From: Olsenella uli
GTDB lineage: Bacteria > Actinomycetota > Coriobacteriia > Coriobacteriales > Atopobiaceae
Direction: 5' to 3'
DNA: 64,000 nucleotides
NCBI RefSeq assembly: GCF_016899935.1
Contig: NZ_JACJJK010000004.1
Span: 62,001 to 126,000 of the forward strand
A program made the position numbers and the translations under genes. Position 1 is the stretch's first letter. Every line of letters starts with the position of its first letter. Shown piece by piece: positions 52,401-61,454 of this stretch. The notes below the pieces were generated by a model. The model ran no database searches. It saw nothing but the letters and a program-made list of their open reading frames with translations, and was not told the origin of the DNA.

Positions 52401-54967
52401 ACACCATCACGAAGTACGATGAGAACAACGATGCGATCGGTTTGTCGGAGACCATTACCAACGATGGAACCTTCACCCTCACGCATAACCAGCACGCCGT
52501 TATCGACGGCCTGCCCATTGGAGCCACCTACTCGGTGACCGAGACTGCGACCGCCTACTACGATCCGAGCGTTACGCCGGCCGGTACGATTGATGAAACC
52601 ACCGGGAATCTGACGACTACGGGCACCATCGATGAGACTGCAGCCAATAACACCGTTGCTTTCACCAATACCTTCTGGGGTGGCTCGGTCGATTACGATT
52701 ACGCGACTGACGTCAACATAGCCAAGACCTTCAACGGCCGTGACATGAAGCAGGGCGAGACGTTCACCGTCAACGTTCAGCCGAAGGATGACCAGTCGGC
52801 TCAGCTGTTTGGCCTCACGGATGCGTCCGAGAAGCTGACCATTCCGTTCACCAACTTGGACGACGGCGTAAAGGGCTCGGTCAATCTGCTCGCCAACAAG
52901 GACATTAAGCTTACGGCAGGCAACGTCGGAACGTATGAATACACGGTGTCCGAGGAGCGTCCTGCCGACAATCCGAGCGACGGAATTGCGTACGACGAGA
53001 CTTCCTACACGCTGACCATTACGGTCTCGGCAGATAATGACGGCGTAGTCACGGTGAAAACGAGTGCTACGGACGGCAAGGATTTCAACAAGGAAGTTTC
53101 CATAACTGGCGACAAGCACGTTAGTACGGGCATCGAGCTGCCGTTTACCAACACCTACAACGCTACGGGCGAGCTTGGTGGCGACGCCGAGGGCGCCACG
53201 GCCATCGAGGCCCACAAGACGCTCAACAACGACACGCTCAAGGGCGACGACTTCACGTTCAGCGTATGGACGGTGAACAGCGCGAATGAGACGGTCGACA
53301 AGGTTTCCGAGGCCAAGAACGACGCCGACGGCGACATCATGTTCCCGGCCATCGAGTACACGACCGAGTCGCTCAAGGCGGACGTCGCCGACGGTGTGGC
53401 GCAGAAGGGCGTTGATGACAGCGGTAAAGCTACCTACACCTATGTCTACCGTGTCATGGAGGACACGGCAGACTTTGCCGAGAACGGCCTGAGCACGGCA
53501 CAGGCGTCGTTTGACGTGACGGTCGTAGTGACCGACAACGGCAACGGCACGCTCGGCTTTACTGTCACCTATCCTCAGGGCTCCGAGGACGGCCTCGAGT
53601 TCGTGAACACCTACGGCGCCTCCGCCAAGGCTCAGCTCAATGTGGCCGGCACCAAGATCTACGAGACCAATGGTCTCGAGAACGCGCCGAACATCGAGGG
53701 CAAGTACACCTTCACGCTGAAGGGCGTGGACGAGAAGGGCGATCCCGCCCCGCTGCCCGCGACTACCACGGCCCAGAACCAGGCCAACGGTACCGTTGAC
53801 TTTGGCACCATCAACTACGACATCGCCGACCTGGACGGCGCCGACTCCAAGACCTTCACTTATAAGGTGACGGAGAGCGGCGTGGTCGCGGGCGTCGACA
53901 ACGACGCGGCGGCCTCCGAGGGCAAGACCTTCTCGGTGACGCTCATCGACAACCAGGACGGAACCATCAGCGTGGATGCCGCTGCACAGCAGGCGGCGGG
54001 CAGCCAGTTCAGCTTCACGAACACCTATGATGCGGATCCGACCGTTCCCACCAACCCGACCGACCCGACGACCGGCAACCTGATCATCACCAAGACGCTT
54101 GACGGCCGCACGCTCAACGAGGGCGAGTTCAGCTTTACCATGGCCGCCGCTGGCGGCTACGGCGATGCGGTGAGCCCCGCCTCAATCACTGCAACCAACA
54201 CGGTGAACGAGGACGGCACGGGCAGCGTGGTCTTTGGTGACGGCTTCACCTTCGCGAAGCCGGGCGACTACGCCTTCGCCATCAGCGAGGACAACAACGA
54301 CCTCGGCGGCGTGTCCTACGACGGAGCCGTGTACACCGCCGTGGCGCACGTCGAGGACGACGGTGCAGGCGCGCTGACGGCGACGTGGACCGTGACGGAC
54401 GCCGAGGGTCAGCAGCTCGATCACATCACGTTCGCCAACAACTACGAGGCGGCGCCGACCACGGCGACCCTGAGCGTCATCAAGGAGCTCAAGGGCGGCG
54501 CGCTCGCGGCGGGGCAGTTCTCCTTCGAACTGACCGGCTCCGAGGGGGCGCCCATGCCCGAGGCCACCACGGCGACCAACGCCGCTGACGGCACGGTCAG
54601 CTTTGGCGCGGTGGCCTTCGACAAGGCGGGCGAGTACGACTACACCGTCACCGAGGTCAACGACGGCCAGGACGGCGTCACCTACGACGAGAACGCCGAC
54701 CGCACCATCCACGTGAGCGTGACGGACAACGGCGAGGGCAGCCTCGTCGCCGAGGTCAGCTACGGTGAGGACGGCTCGCACTTCGTCAACACCTTCGCCG
54801 GCACCGGCTCCGGGACCACCGACGGCACGTCCGGCAACGGCGGCCCGCAGGACGTCATTCCCCAGACGGGCGACCAGTCGTTTGCCTACGTGCCGGTGGT
54901 CGCGCTTCTCGGCGTGGCCGTCATCGCGGGCGGCGTCCTTGTCCGCAGGTACTTGAGGCGCGAGTAA
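49468..54967 (+). CDS. Fibro-slime/pilin-repeat IPQTG surface protein, start out of frame across a poly-G tract
   Basis: The long frame is open from GTG 49538 (1809 residues), but that start cuts into a signal peptide and has no ribosome site. ATG 49468 has AAGGTGAGG upstream and reads MRKFRMGGGFL then stops, because ten G (49485-49494) lie between. With nine or twelve G the two frames join to give MRKFRMGGGSSRRGTSARLR and a full signal peptide ending SSAQA, about 1832 residues. The mature protein has a fibro-slime domain (FSGDDDVWIYIDGVLVGDLG near 270), two SpaA/Cna-B-like domains and about six FctA/Spy0128-like repeats. The anchor is IPQTG at 1774-1778 (numbered from 49538), a membrane span and RRYLRRE. 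It is OFF as sequenced, or the tract was miscounted. Confidence 0.85.
49485..49494 (+). repeat. Homopolymeric G10 tract in the adhesin start region
   Basis: Ten G in a row follow AGAAT, inside codons 6-9 of the frame starting at ATG 49468. The downstream frame is joined only if the tract length changes by -1 or +2. Confidence 0.95.
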
Positions 54968-54991
54968 CCAAGAGCTCATAGGCTCAAGCAC

Positions 54992-55024
54992 GGGGCGGCT
55001 CCGGCAACGGGGCCGCCCCTTTGT
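54992..55024 (+). terminator. Terminator after the second surface protein
   Basis: The stem GGGGCGGC (54992-54999) / GCCGCCCC (55012-55019) is followed by TTTGTCTC. Confidence 0.8.
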
Positions 55025-55137
55025 CTCACCCGCCCCCACCGTTCTTCTCGCCCGCTGCCCGATATGTCCGCAACACAGCGCCCTCCCGTGGGTAAGGTGA
55101 ATGACATCGTGCACACACCCCGTTCGAGGGAGGCATC

Positions 55138-57213
55138 ATGGCAGCTAAGGGAAGCGAGAAGGTCAAGAACGTGGTCCTTGTGGGCCAAGGCGGCGTGGGC
55201 AAGACCATGCTGGCCGAGGCCATGCTCCACCTGACGGGGCGTACCACCCGTCTCGGCGGCCACGCCGGCACCAAGCCCACGCTTGACTACGACGGCGAGG
55301 AGGGCGAGCGCGGCTTCTCCATCTCCACCTCCATCGCCCCGATCACCTGGGAGGGTACGCGCCTGAACGTGCTCGACGCCCCGTGCTACCCGGACTTTGT
55401 CGGTGACGCCTACGCCGCCATGAGCGCGTGCGAGACGGCCGTCTTTGTGGTGGACGCGGCGAGCGGCCCGGGCACCATCACCACTCGCCTCTGGTACGCG
55501 GCCGAGGAGCTCAGCCTCGCCCGCGCCCTCTTCATCAACCGCCTGGACCGCCCGGACGCGGACTTTGACGTGGCCATGGCCGCGCTGCAGGAGCGCTTTG
55601 GCTCCAACCTGGGTGCCGTGACCATTCCGATGGGCTCCGGCGAGGCGTTCTCCGGCATCATCGACGTCGTGCACATGACGGCGCGCCACCTCGAGGGCGG
55701 CAAGCCCGTGGTCACGGACGTCCCCGCCGAGTACGCCGACGCCGCCGAGGCTGCCCGCGCGCAGCTCACCGAGCTCGTCGTTGAGGCGGACGACGAGATC
55801 ATGATGAAGTACCTCGAGGGCGAGGAGGTCACGCAGGAGGAGCTCGAGGGGCTTCTCGCAAAGGCCATCCGCGAGCGCGTCTTTGTGCCCGTGTTCTCCG
55901 GCAGCTGCGTGCGCGAGGAGGGCGTCATCTCCTTCATGGACGCCGCCGTGGCCTGGTTCCCCACGATGGCCGACTTTGGCCGCATCCCGCTGGTCAACGG
56001 CGAGCAGCTTGACATCTCCGAGGACGACGAGCGCCCCGTGGTCTTTGCCTTCAAGTCACTCAACGACCCGCAGAACGGCCGCCTCTCCTTCCTCAAGGTG
56101 CTGGCCGGCACCATCACGCCGGGCATCGAGCTCACCAACGCGCGCACGCGCAAGACCGAGCGCCTGGGCCACCTCTACCAGATGTGCGGCCGCGAGACAA
56201 CGGACGTGCAGAGCGCCGCGGCCGGCGACATCGTGGTGGTGCCCAAGCTCGAGGCCATGACCGGCGACACGCTCTCCGTGACCGGCAAGGTGGAGGCCGC
56301 CGAGTTCCGCTTCCCCAACTCGCTCTACCGCATCGCAATCGAGCCGGACGCGCGCGGCACCGAGGGCAAGCTCTACGCCTTCCTCGAGAAGTCCGCGGAC
56401 GCCGACCCCACCCTCAAGGTGGAGCGCGACGAGGACACCGGCCAGACCGTCATCTCCGCCATCGGCGAGGCGCAGGTCAGCGTGCTGCTTGACCGGCTCG
56501 AGGACCGCGCGGGCATCACCGCCCACACCGTGGCGCTCAAGATCCCGTATCGCGAGACCATCCGTCGCGTGGCCTCCGCCCAGGGTCGCCACAAGAAGCA
56601 GACCGGCGGCGCCGGCCAGTACGGAGACTGCTGGCTGCGCATCGAGCCCAACCCGGGCGCTGGCTACGAGTTCGTGGACGAGGTCGTGGGCGGCCACATC
56701 CCGCGCGGCTTCATCCCGGCGATCGACAAGGGCGTCCAGGAGACCATGCGCGAGGGCGTGCTCGCCGGTTACCCGATGATCGACGTCAAGTGCGCCGTCT
56801 ACGAGGGGTCCTACCACCCCGTGGACTCCAACGAGATGGCGTTCAAGACCGCCGCGCGCATCGGCTTCCAGAAGGCCGTGGCGCAGGCCGAGCCCGTGCT
56901 GCTGGAGCCGATGGCGCACCTGCGCATCACCGTGCCGGAGAGCTACGCCGGCTCCGTGATGGGCGACGTCTCCGCGAGCCGCGGCCGCGTTGAGGGCATG
57001 GAGGCCGGCACCGGCGCGCAGGCCGGCGAGACCACCGTCGTGGCCACCATCCCGTATGCCGAGGTCACCGACTACGCCACCCGCCTGCGCTCGCTCTCGC
57101 GCGGCACCGGCGAGTTTGAGATGGAGGTCAGCGGCTACGAGCAGGTGCCGCACGACATCCAGCAGCGTCTGGCGGACGACTACGCCGCCCGCCGCGCCGC
57201 CGGCGAGAAGTAA
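55138..57213 (+). CDS. Elongation factor G-like protein (EF-G2/FusA2 type) with altered G motifs
   Basis: This 691-residue protein keeps all EF-G domains, including domain IV (GGAGQYGDCWLRIEP, GGHIPRGFIPAIDKGVQE) and a C-terminal domain V (GDVSASRGRVEGME). The G domain is unusual. G1 is GQGGVGKT (16-23), lacking the usual Asp. G3 is DAPCYPDF (80-87) in place of DTPGHVDF, so the catalytic His is Tyr. G4 is NRLD (134-137). Actinobacterial EF-G2 proteins are reported, from memory, to bind GTP but lack ribosome-stimulated hydrolysis, and these changes fit. It is not the main EF-G. A palindrome begins 2 bp after the stop. Confidence 0.88.
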   Translation: MAAKGSEKVKNVVLVGQGGVGKTMLAEAMLHLTGRTTRLGGHAGTKPTLDYDGEEGERGFSISTSIAPITWEGTRLNVLDAPCYPDFVGDAYAAMSACETAVFVVDAASGPGTITTRLWYAAEELSLARALFINRLDRPDADFDVAMAALQERFGSNLGAVTIPMGSGEAFSGIIDVVHMTARHLEGGKPVVTDVPAEYADAAEAARAQLTELVVEADDEIMMKYLEGEEVTQEELEGLLAKAIRERVFVPVFSGSCVREEGVISFMDAAVAWFPTMADFGRIPLVNGEQLDISEDDERPVVFAFKSLNDPQNGRLSFLKVLAGTITPGIELTNARTRKTERLGHLYQMCGRETTDVQSAAAGDIVVVPKLEAMTGDTLSVTGKVEAAEFRFPNSLYRIAIEPDARGTEGKLYAFLEKSADADPTLKVERDEDTGQTVISAIGEAQVSVLLDRLEDRAGITAHTVALKIPYRETIRRVASAQGRHKKQTGGAGQYGDCWLRIEPNPGAGYEFVDEVVGGHIPRGFIPAIDKGVQETMREGVLAGYPMIDVKCAVYEGSYHPVDSNEMAFKTAARIGFQKAVAQAEPVLLEPMAHLRITVPESYAGSVMGDVSASRGRVEGMEAGTGAQAGETTVVATIPYAEVTDYATRLRSLSRGTGEFEMEVSGYEQVPHDIQQRLADDYAARRAAGEK

Positions 57214-57214
57214 C

Positions 57215-57241
57215 GTGGAAAGGGGACAGTCCCTTTTCCAC
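57215..57241. repeat. GGGGAC-type palindrome after the EF-G-like gene
   Basis: GTGGAAAGGGGAC and TCCCTTTTCCAC surround AG (one G-U pair), 2 bp after the stop. It is almost the same as 6188-6218. Confidence 0.88.
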
Positions 57242-57345
57242 ATGTGAGCCCCCCACGCGGGCGGTCGGCATTTGGGCCGGCCGCCCGTTCTTCTCGCCGG
57301 GGTGCTACACTGCGAGCAGGTATCCCACACTTCCAAGGAGGGCCC

Positions 57346-58530
57346 ATGCTTTCCGCAGTTCAGATCAAGCCGGACGTCTACTGGGTCGGCGCGCTCGACT
57401 GGAACGCGCGCGAGTTCCACGGCTACACCACCGAGGCCGGCATCACCTACAACGCCTACCTCATCCTGGACGAGAAGGTCACGCTGATCGACACGGCCAA
57501 GATCACCTTCACCGACGAGCTGCTCGAGCGCATCTCCTCGGTGATCGACCCGTCCAAGATCGACGTGCTCATCGCCAACCACGTGGAGATGGACCACTCC
57601 GGCAACACGCCCACGATCAAGCGCCTGGCGCCCAACTGCCAGATCTACTGCTCCGCGCCGCAGGGCGTGAAGAACATGACTGCGCACTTTGGCGACCTGG
57701 GCTACAACGGCGTCAAGACCGGCGATACCCTCTGCATCGGCAAGCGCACGCTGGCGTTTGTCCAGACGCCGATGGTCCACTGGCCGGACAACATGGTCAC
57801 CTACGACGCCTACGACAAGATTCTCTTCTCCAACGACGCGTTTGGCCAGCACTTTGCCAGCTCGGCGCGCTTTGACGACGAGAACGACATGTGCGAGGTC
57901 ATGCACCAGGCGCACAAGTACTACGCCAACATCGTGCAGCCGTACCGCATGCAGGCGGCGGCGGCCGTGAAGGCGGTGCGCGGGCTCGGCCCGGACGCGC
58001 TCGACATGATCTGCCCGGCGCACGGCGTCATCTGGCGCTCCCACGTGGAGGACATCCTCAAGGCGTACGAGGGCTTCGTGTCCGGTGAGGTGCAGGAGCG
58101 CGCCGTGGTGGTCTACGACTCCATGTGGCACTCCACCGAGAAGATCGCCCGCGCGCTGGTGGACGGCTTCCTTGCCGCCGGTGTTCCCGCGCAGCTCATG
58201 GACCTCAAGGAGAACCACGTCTCCAACGTGATGGATGTGTTCATGGACTGCAAGTACGTGTGCGTGGGCTCGCCGACGCTCAACAGCCAGATGCTGCCGA
58301 CCGTCGCCGGCTTCCTCACGTACATGAAGGGCCTCTCGCCCAAGAACGACAACCGCGTGGGCCTGGCCTTTGGCAGCTACGGCTGGGCGCCGGCTGGCCC
58401 CAAGAACGTCGCCGCCGAGCTGGAGGCCGCCGGGTTCCGGATGCCGGTCGACACGCTGGCGATCAATTGGATCCCCAGCGAGGAGCAGCTCGTTGCCGCG
58501 CGCGACTCGGTTGCCAAGCTGATGGCGTAG
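57346..58530 (+). CDS. Flavodiiron protein (A-type flavoprotein, FprA)
   Basis: This 394-residue protein has an N-terminal metallo-beta-lactamase-like diiron domain with the ligand motif HVEMDHSGN and further His residues (MVHWPDNM, CPAHGVIW). A flavodoxin domain follows (VVVYDSMWHSTEKIARAL, GSPTLNSQMLP). It reduces O2 to water or NO to N2O and protects anaerobes. No rubredoxin domain is fused. ATG 57346 follows AAGGAGGGCCC. A TACACT -10 box lies at 57306-57311. Confidence 0.95.
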   Translation: MLSAVQIKPDVYWVGALDWNAREFHGYTTEAGITYNAYLILDEKVTLIDTAKITFTDELLERISSVIDPSKIDVLIANHVEMDHSGNTPTIKRLAPNCQIYCSAPQGVKNMTAHFGDLGYNGVKTGDTLCIGKRTLAFVQTPMVHWPDNMVTYDAYDKILFSNDAFGQHFASSARFDDENDMCEVMHQAHKYYANIVQPYRMQAAAAVKAVRGLGPDALDMICPAHGVIWRSHVEDILKAYEGFVSGEVQERAVVVYDSMWHSTEKIARALVDGFLAAGVPAQLMDLKENHVSNVMDVFMDCKYVCVGSPTLNSQMLPTVAGFLTYMKGLSPKNDNRVGLAFGSYGWAPAGPKNVAAELEAAGFRMPVDTLAINWIPSEEQLVAARDSVAKLMA

Positions 58531-58552
58531 CGCACACGCCCAGAGCAAAGGG

Positions 58553-58586
58553 AAGGGGTCGTCCTCACGGGCGGCCCCTTTTTTGC
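58553..58586 (+). terminator. Terminator after fprA
   Basis: The stem AAGGGGTCG (58553-58561) / CGGCCCCTT (58572-58580) is followed by TTTTGC. Confidence 0.85.
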
Positions 58587-58632
58587 TATAGTACATAACG
58601 TACAAACTTAATAGTATTAGTGTAAGGACGGC

Positions 58633-59643
58633 ATGATGAAAGCTCTGCGCATAGGATTTGAATCCGCGCTCTCCTTCTGGCGTGCCGTCCGCGTTGCGGC
58701 CCAGCCCCTTTGGGACGACGAGCCTGAGGGAAAGGTCTACGGCACGCGCGAGCTCACCTTCGGCGAGCAGGTCGGACGGGCGCTCGACCTGTGTTCCGCC
58801 GACGGCCCGCTGGACGTCGTGGTTCCCGACACGTCGGCACGGCTTGGACGTCGTGGGGACGTCCGCAGCAGGGTGTGGGCGGGGCCGCTTCTTGAGCGAC
58901 ATCTGTTCTCGGTGGGGGACGGAATCTCGATCTGCCGGCCGGCGGTGACGTTTGTCCAGCTTGCAACTACCATGGACGAGATCTCACTTGCGGAGGTCGG
59001 TTACGAACTGGCGGGGAGCTACGCGCTGGCGACGGATTCGCCGCGCGGCTTCGAGAGCGACGTGGAGCCGCTTGCGACGGTGGAGGAGCTGCGCACCTAC
59101 GCGAACGCGGCCCGAGCCCTTGGCGTGCGCGGGGCCGCGCGGGCCATCAAGGCCCTCGCGCTCGTGGCCGACAACTCGAACTCGCCGCAGGAGAGCTGCG
59201 TTGGCGTGCTGCTGGCATTGCCTCGGGTGCAGGGCGGGGCGGGCGCGCCGGGGTTCAAGATGAACGTGGCGGTTCGCCTCCCCGGGGAGTTCGCCGACGC
59301 GTTGGGCCAGAAGACCCTCATTCCCGACTTTTCCTGGCCTAACGGTACCGTCGGGGAGTACGACAGCGACCAGGAGCACCTCTCGCCCGAGGCCCGTGCC
59401 CGTGACGAACGGAAGCGGCGGGCGTTTAGGGCCGTGGGCATGGACTGCATAACCATGACAAAAGGAACCTTCCGCAGCAACGTCGAGCTCAACCTGTTCG
59501 TGAGCGATCTCGAGGGCAGCCTCGGCCTGCAGCGGAGGCCTCCGACTGCGCGAATTCTTGAGGCGCGGGCCCGGCTCCGGGAGCGGCTCTTCGGGCCGGA
59601 GTCAGAGGAGGCGGCCCTCGGGGCGTTGCGCGGCAGGGAGTGA
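58633..59643 (+). CDS. Vsr/DUF559-like putative PD-(D/E)XK protein, paralogue 2
   Basis: The protein is 336 residues, with the same layout as 45260-46228: IGFESALSFW at the N-terminus, LDVVVPDTSARLGRRGDVRS, and VGVLLALPRVQGGAGAPGFK. The C-terminal nuclease-like region is PDFSWPNGTVGEYDS with D-E-R-KRRAFRAVGMDCITMT (about residues 230-280). Paralogues are widely diverged but align along their length by eye. The promoter region is AT-rich (TAATAGTATTAG, GTACATAACGTAC). A four-copy inverted-repeat array begins 11 bp after the stop. Confidence 0.72.
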   Translation: MMKALRIGFESALSFWRAVRVAAQPLWDDEPEGKVYGTRELTFGEQVGRALDLCSADGPLDVVVPDTSARLGRRGDVRSRVWAGPLLERHLFSVGDGISICRPAVTFVQLATTMDEISLAEVGYELAGSYALATDSPRGFESDVEPLATVEELRTYANAARALGVRGAARAIKALALVADNSNSPQESCVGVLLALPRVQGGAGAPGFKMNVAVRLPGEFADALGQKTLIPDFSWPNGTVGEYDSDQEHLSPEARARDERKRRAFRAVGMDCITMTKGTFRSNVELNLFVSDLEGSLGLQRRPPTARILEARARLRERLFGPESEEAALGALRGRE

Positions 59644-59654
59644 CGGCCGATTCC

Positions 59655-59890
59655 GCTGCAAAACGGCCGCTCGTGTGATGAATCGGCGTGGTTCGCTGCA
59701 AAAGTGACCTTCGTGTGATAGAGAATCGAGGCCGCTACGGAAACTGATTTGACTAATGATTTTGCCAACTGGGGAAACGCGGATTGAGGCAGGCCAAAGG
59801 ACGCCGGCGGGCCGAAAAAGCCATCACACGAGAGGCTGTTTTGCAGTGCGGACGAGCATTTCATCACACGAACGGTCGTTTTGCAGATGC
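59655..59890. repeat. TGCAAAA...TGTGATG inverted-repeat array after paralogue 2
   Basis: Two forward copies, GCTGCAAAACGG...TCGTGTGATGA (59655-59681) and GCTGCAAAAGTG...TCGTGTGATAG (59695-59721), are followed by two inverse copies, CATCACACGAGAG...TTTTGCAG (59822-59846) and CATCACACGAACG...TTTTGCAG (about 59862-59886). Each unit is about 25 bp: TGCAAAA, ten variable bases, TCGTGTGATG. The array fills most of the 389-bp gap, and nothing else is seen there except a poor promoter region. Confidence 0.93.
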
Positions 59891-60032
59891 GGCGCCGCCA
59901 TCCATAAACTAAGACGCTACCGAATGCGCCCGCCCGCCCGACCTGCTAAAATCAATCCATTGTGCCAGCGGCGTCGGCGTTTGCGCCGCAGCACGCATCT
60001 GTCTTCCGACCAAGGAGGTTGCGCACGAGCGC

Positions 60033-61379
60033 ATGGACGTAGCGATATCTATTGTGGTCACGTTCCTGCTCACCCTGGCCAACGGCTACTTCTCGATGTC
60101 AGAGCTGGCAGTGGTGAGCGCCAAGAGGGCCGTTCTCGAGCCGGAGGCGGAGGAGGGTGACCGCAAGGCGCGCGCCGCCCTTGACCTGGGATCCAACTCC
60201 GAGCAGTTCCTCGCCACCATTCAGGTTGCCATCACGCTCGTGGGCTTTGCGTCCTCCGCGTTCGCGAGCACCAGCCTCTCCGACCCGCTGGGCGGCTGGT
60301 TCATGAGCCTCGGCATGCCCGAGGGCGTCGCCGTCCCGCTGGCTCCCATCCTCATCACGCTCGCGGTCTCCTACCTCTCCATCGTCGTGGGCGAGCTCGT
60401 CCCCAAGCGCATCGCGCTCTCCGACGCCGAGCGCATGGCCAAGTCCGTCGCCGGCCCCATTCGCGGCTTCATGCACGTCGCCCGACCGCTGGTCTGGCTC
60501 ACCGCCAAGTCCGCCAACGGCCTGTCCGCCGTGCTCGGCATCAAGTCCGCCGACGAGCGCGACAGCGTCTCCGAGGAGGAGATCAAGTACATGGTCGCCG
60601 ACGCCGACGAGCTCTCCGACCAGGAGAAGTCCATGATTCACGAGGTCATCGAGCTCGGCGACACCATCGCCCGCGAGGTCATGGTCCCGCGCGTGGACAT
60701 GACCGCCGTCGAGGACACGGCCACGCTCTCCGAGGTCCTGGCCATCATGCGCCGAACCGGCTACTCGCGCATCCCCGTCTACCACGAGTCCGTCGACCGC
60801 ATCGTGGGCATCGCGCACATCAAGGACATCATCAGCCCCATCCTCGACGAGGGCCGCGGCAGCGACCCCGTCGCCCGCCAAGCCCGCACGGCGGACTTCG
60901 TCCCCGACACCAAGGACATCATCCCCCTGCTCTCCGAGATGCAGTCCAGCCACGACCAGATGGTCATCGTCGTGGACGAGTACGGCGGCACGGCCGGCGT
61001 CATCACGATCGAGGATATCGTCGAGGAGGTCGTCGGAGAGATCGAGGACGAGTTCGACCCAGACAACAAGTACCTCACCCAGCTCTCCGAGCGCGAGTGG
61101 CTCGTGGACGGCCGCTTCTCCATCGACGACGCCATCGAGCTCGGCTGGCCCGTCGAGGACTCCGAGGAGTTCGAGACCATCGCCGGCTTCGTCCTCGACC
61201 AGGCCGACAAGCTGCCCCATCCCGGCGACGTCTTCGTCAAGGATGGGTATCAGTTCCGTGTGCAGTCCATGCGCGGCCGCAGGCTCTCCATGCTGCGCGT
61301 CATCGCCCCCGAGCCCCCTGCGGAGGACGGCGAGGGCGACGCTGACGGAGAGAAGCAGCCGGATCCGGCGAAGGAGTAG
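60033..61379 (+). CDS. CNNM/CorC-HlyC family membrane transporter-like protein
   Basis: This 448-residue protein has an N-terminal DUF21/CNNM membrane domain (about 1-150, LTLANGYFSMSELAVVSAKR and VGELVPKRIALSDAERMA). A pair of CBS domains (MVPRVDMTAVEDTATLSEVL, MVIVVDEYGGTAGVITIEDI) and a C-terminal CorC_HlyC domain (LVDGRFSIDDAIELGWPV) follow. The family is linked to Mg2+ or Na+/Mg2+ transport. It is often labelled hemolysin, which is misleading. AAGGAGG lies 15 nt before the ATG, a long spacing. Confidence 0.93.
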   Translation: MDVAISIVVTFLLTLANGYFSMSELAVVSAKRAVLEPEAEEGDRKARAALDLGSNSEQFLATIQVAITLVGFASSAFASTSLSDPLGGWFMSLGMPEGVAVPLAPILITLAVSYLSIVVGELVPKRIALSDAERMAKSVAGPIRGFMHVARPLVWLTAKSANGLSAVLGIKSADERDSVSEEEIKYMVADADELSDQEKSMIHEVIELGDTIAREVMVPRVDMTAVEDTATLSEVLAIMRRTGYSRIPVYHESVDRIVGIAHIKDIISPILDEGRGSDPVARQARTADFVPDTKDIIPLLSEMQSSHDQMVIVVDEYGGTAGVITIEDIVEEVVGEIEDEFDPDNKYLTQLSEREWLVDGRFSIDDAIELGWPVEDSEEFETIAGFVLDQADKLPHPGDVFVKDGYQFRVQSMRGRRLSMLRVIAPEPPAEDGEGDADGEKQPDPAKE

Positions 61380-61454
61380 GCCCGCGCAGCGAGTTTAACT
61401 ACAATGGGGGAAGGGTAGGTCCGGCCACGGGCCGCGATTGAGAGGGAGCCCCGG

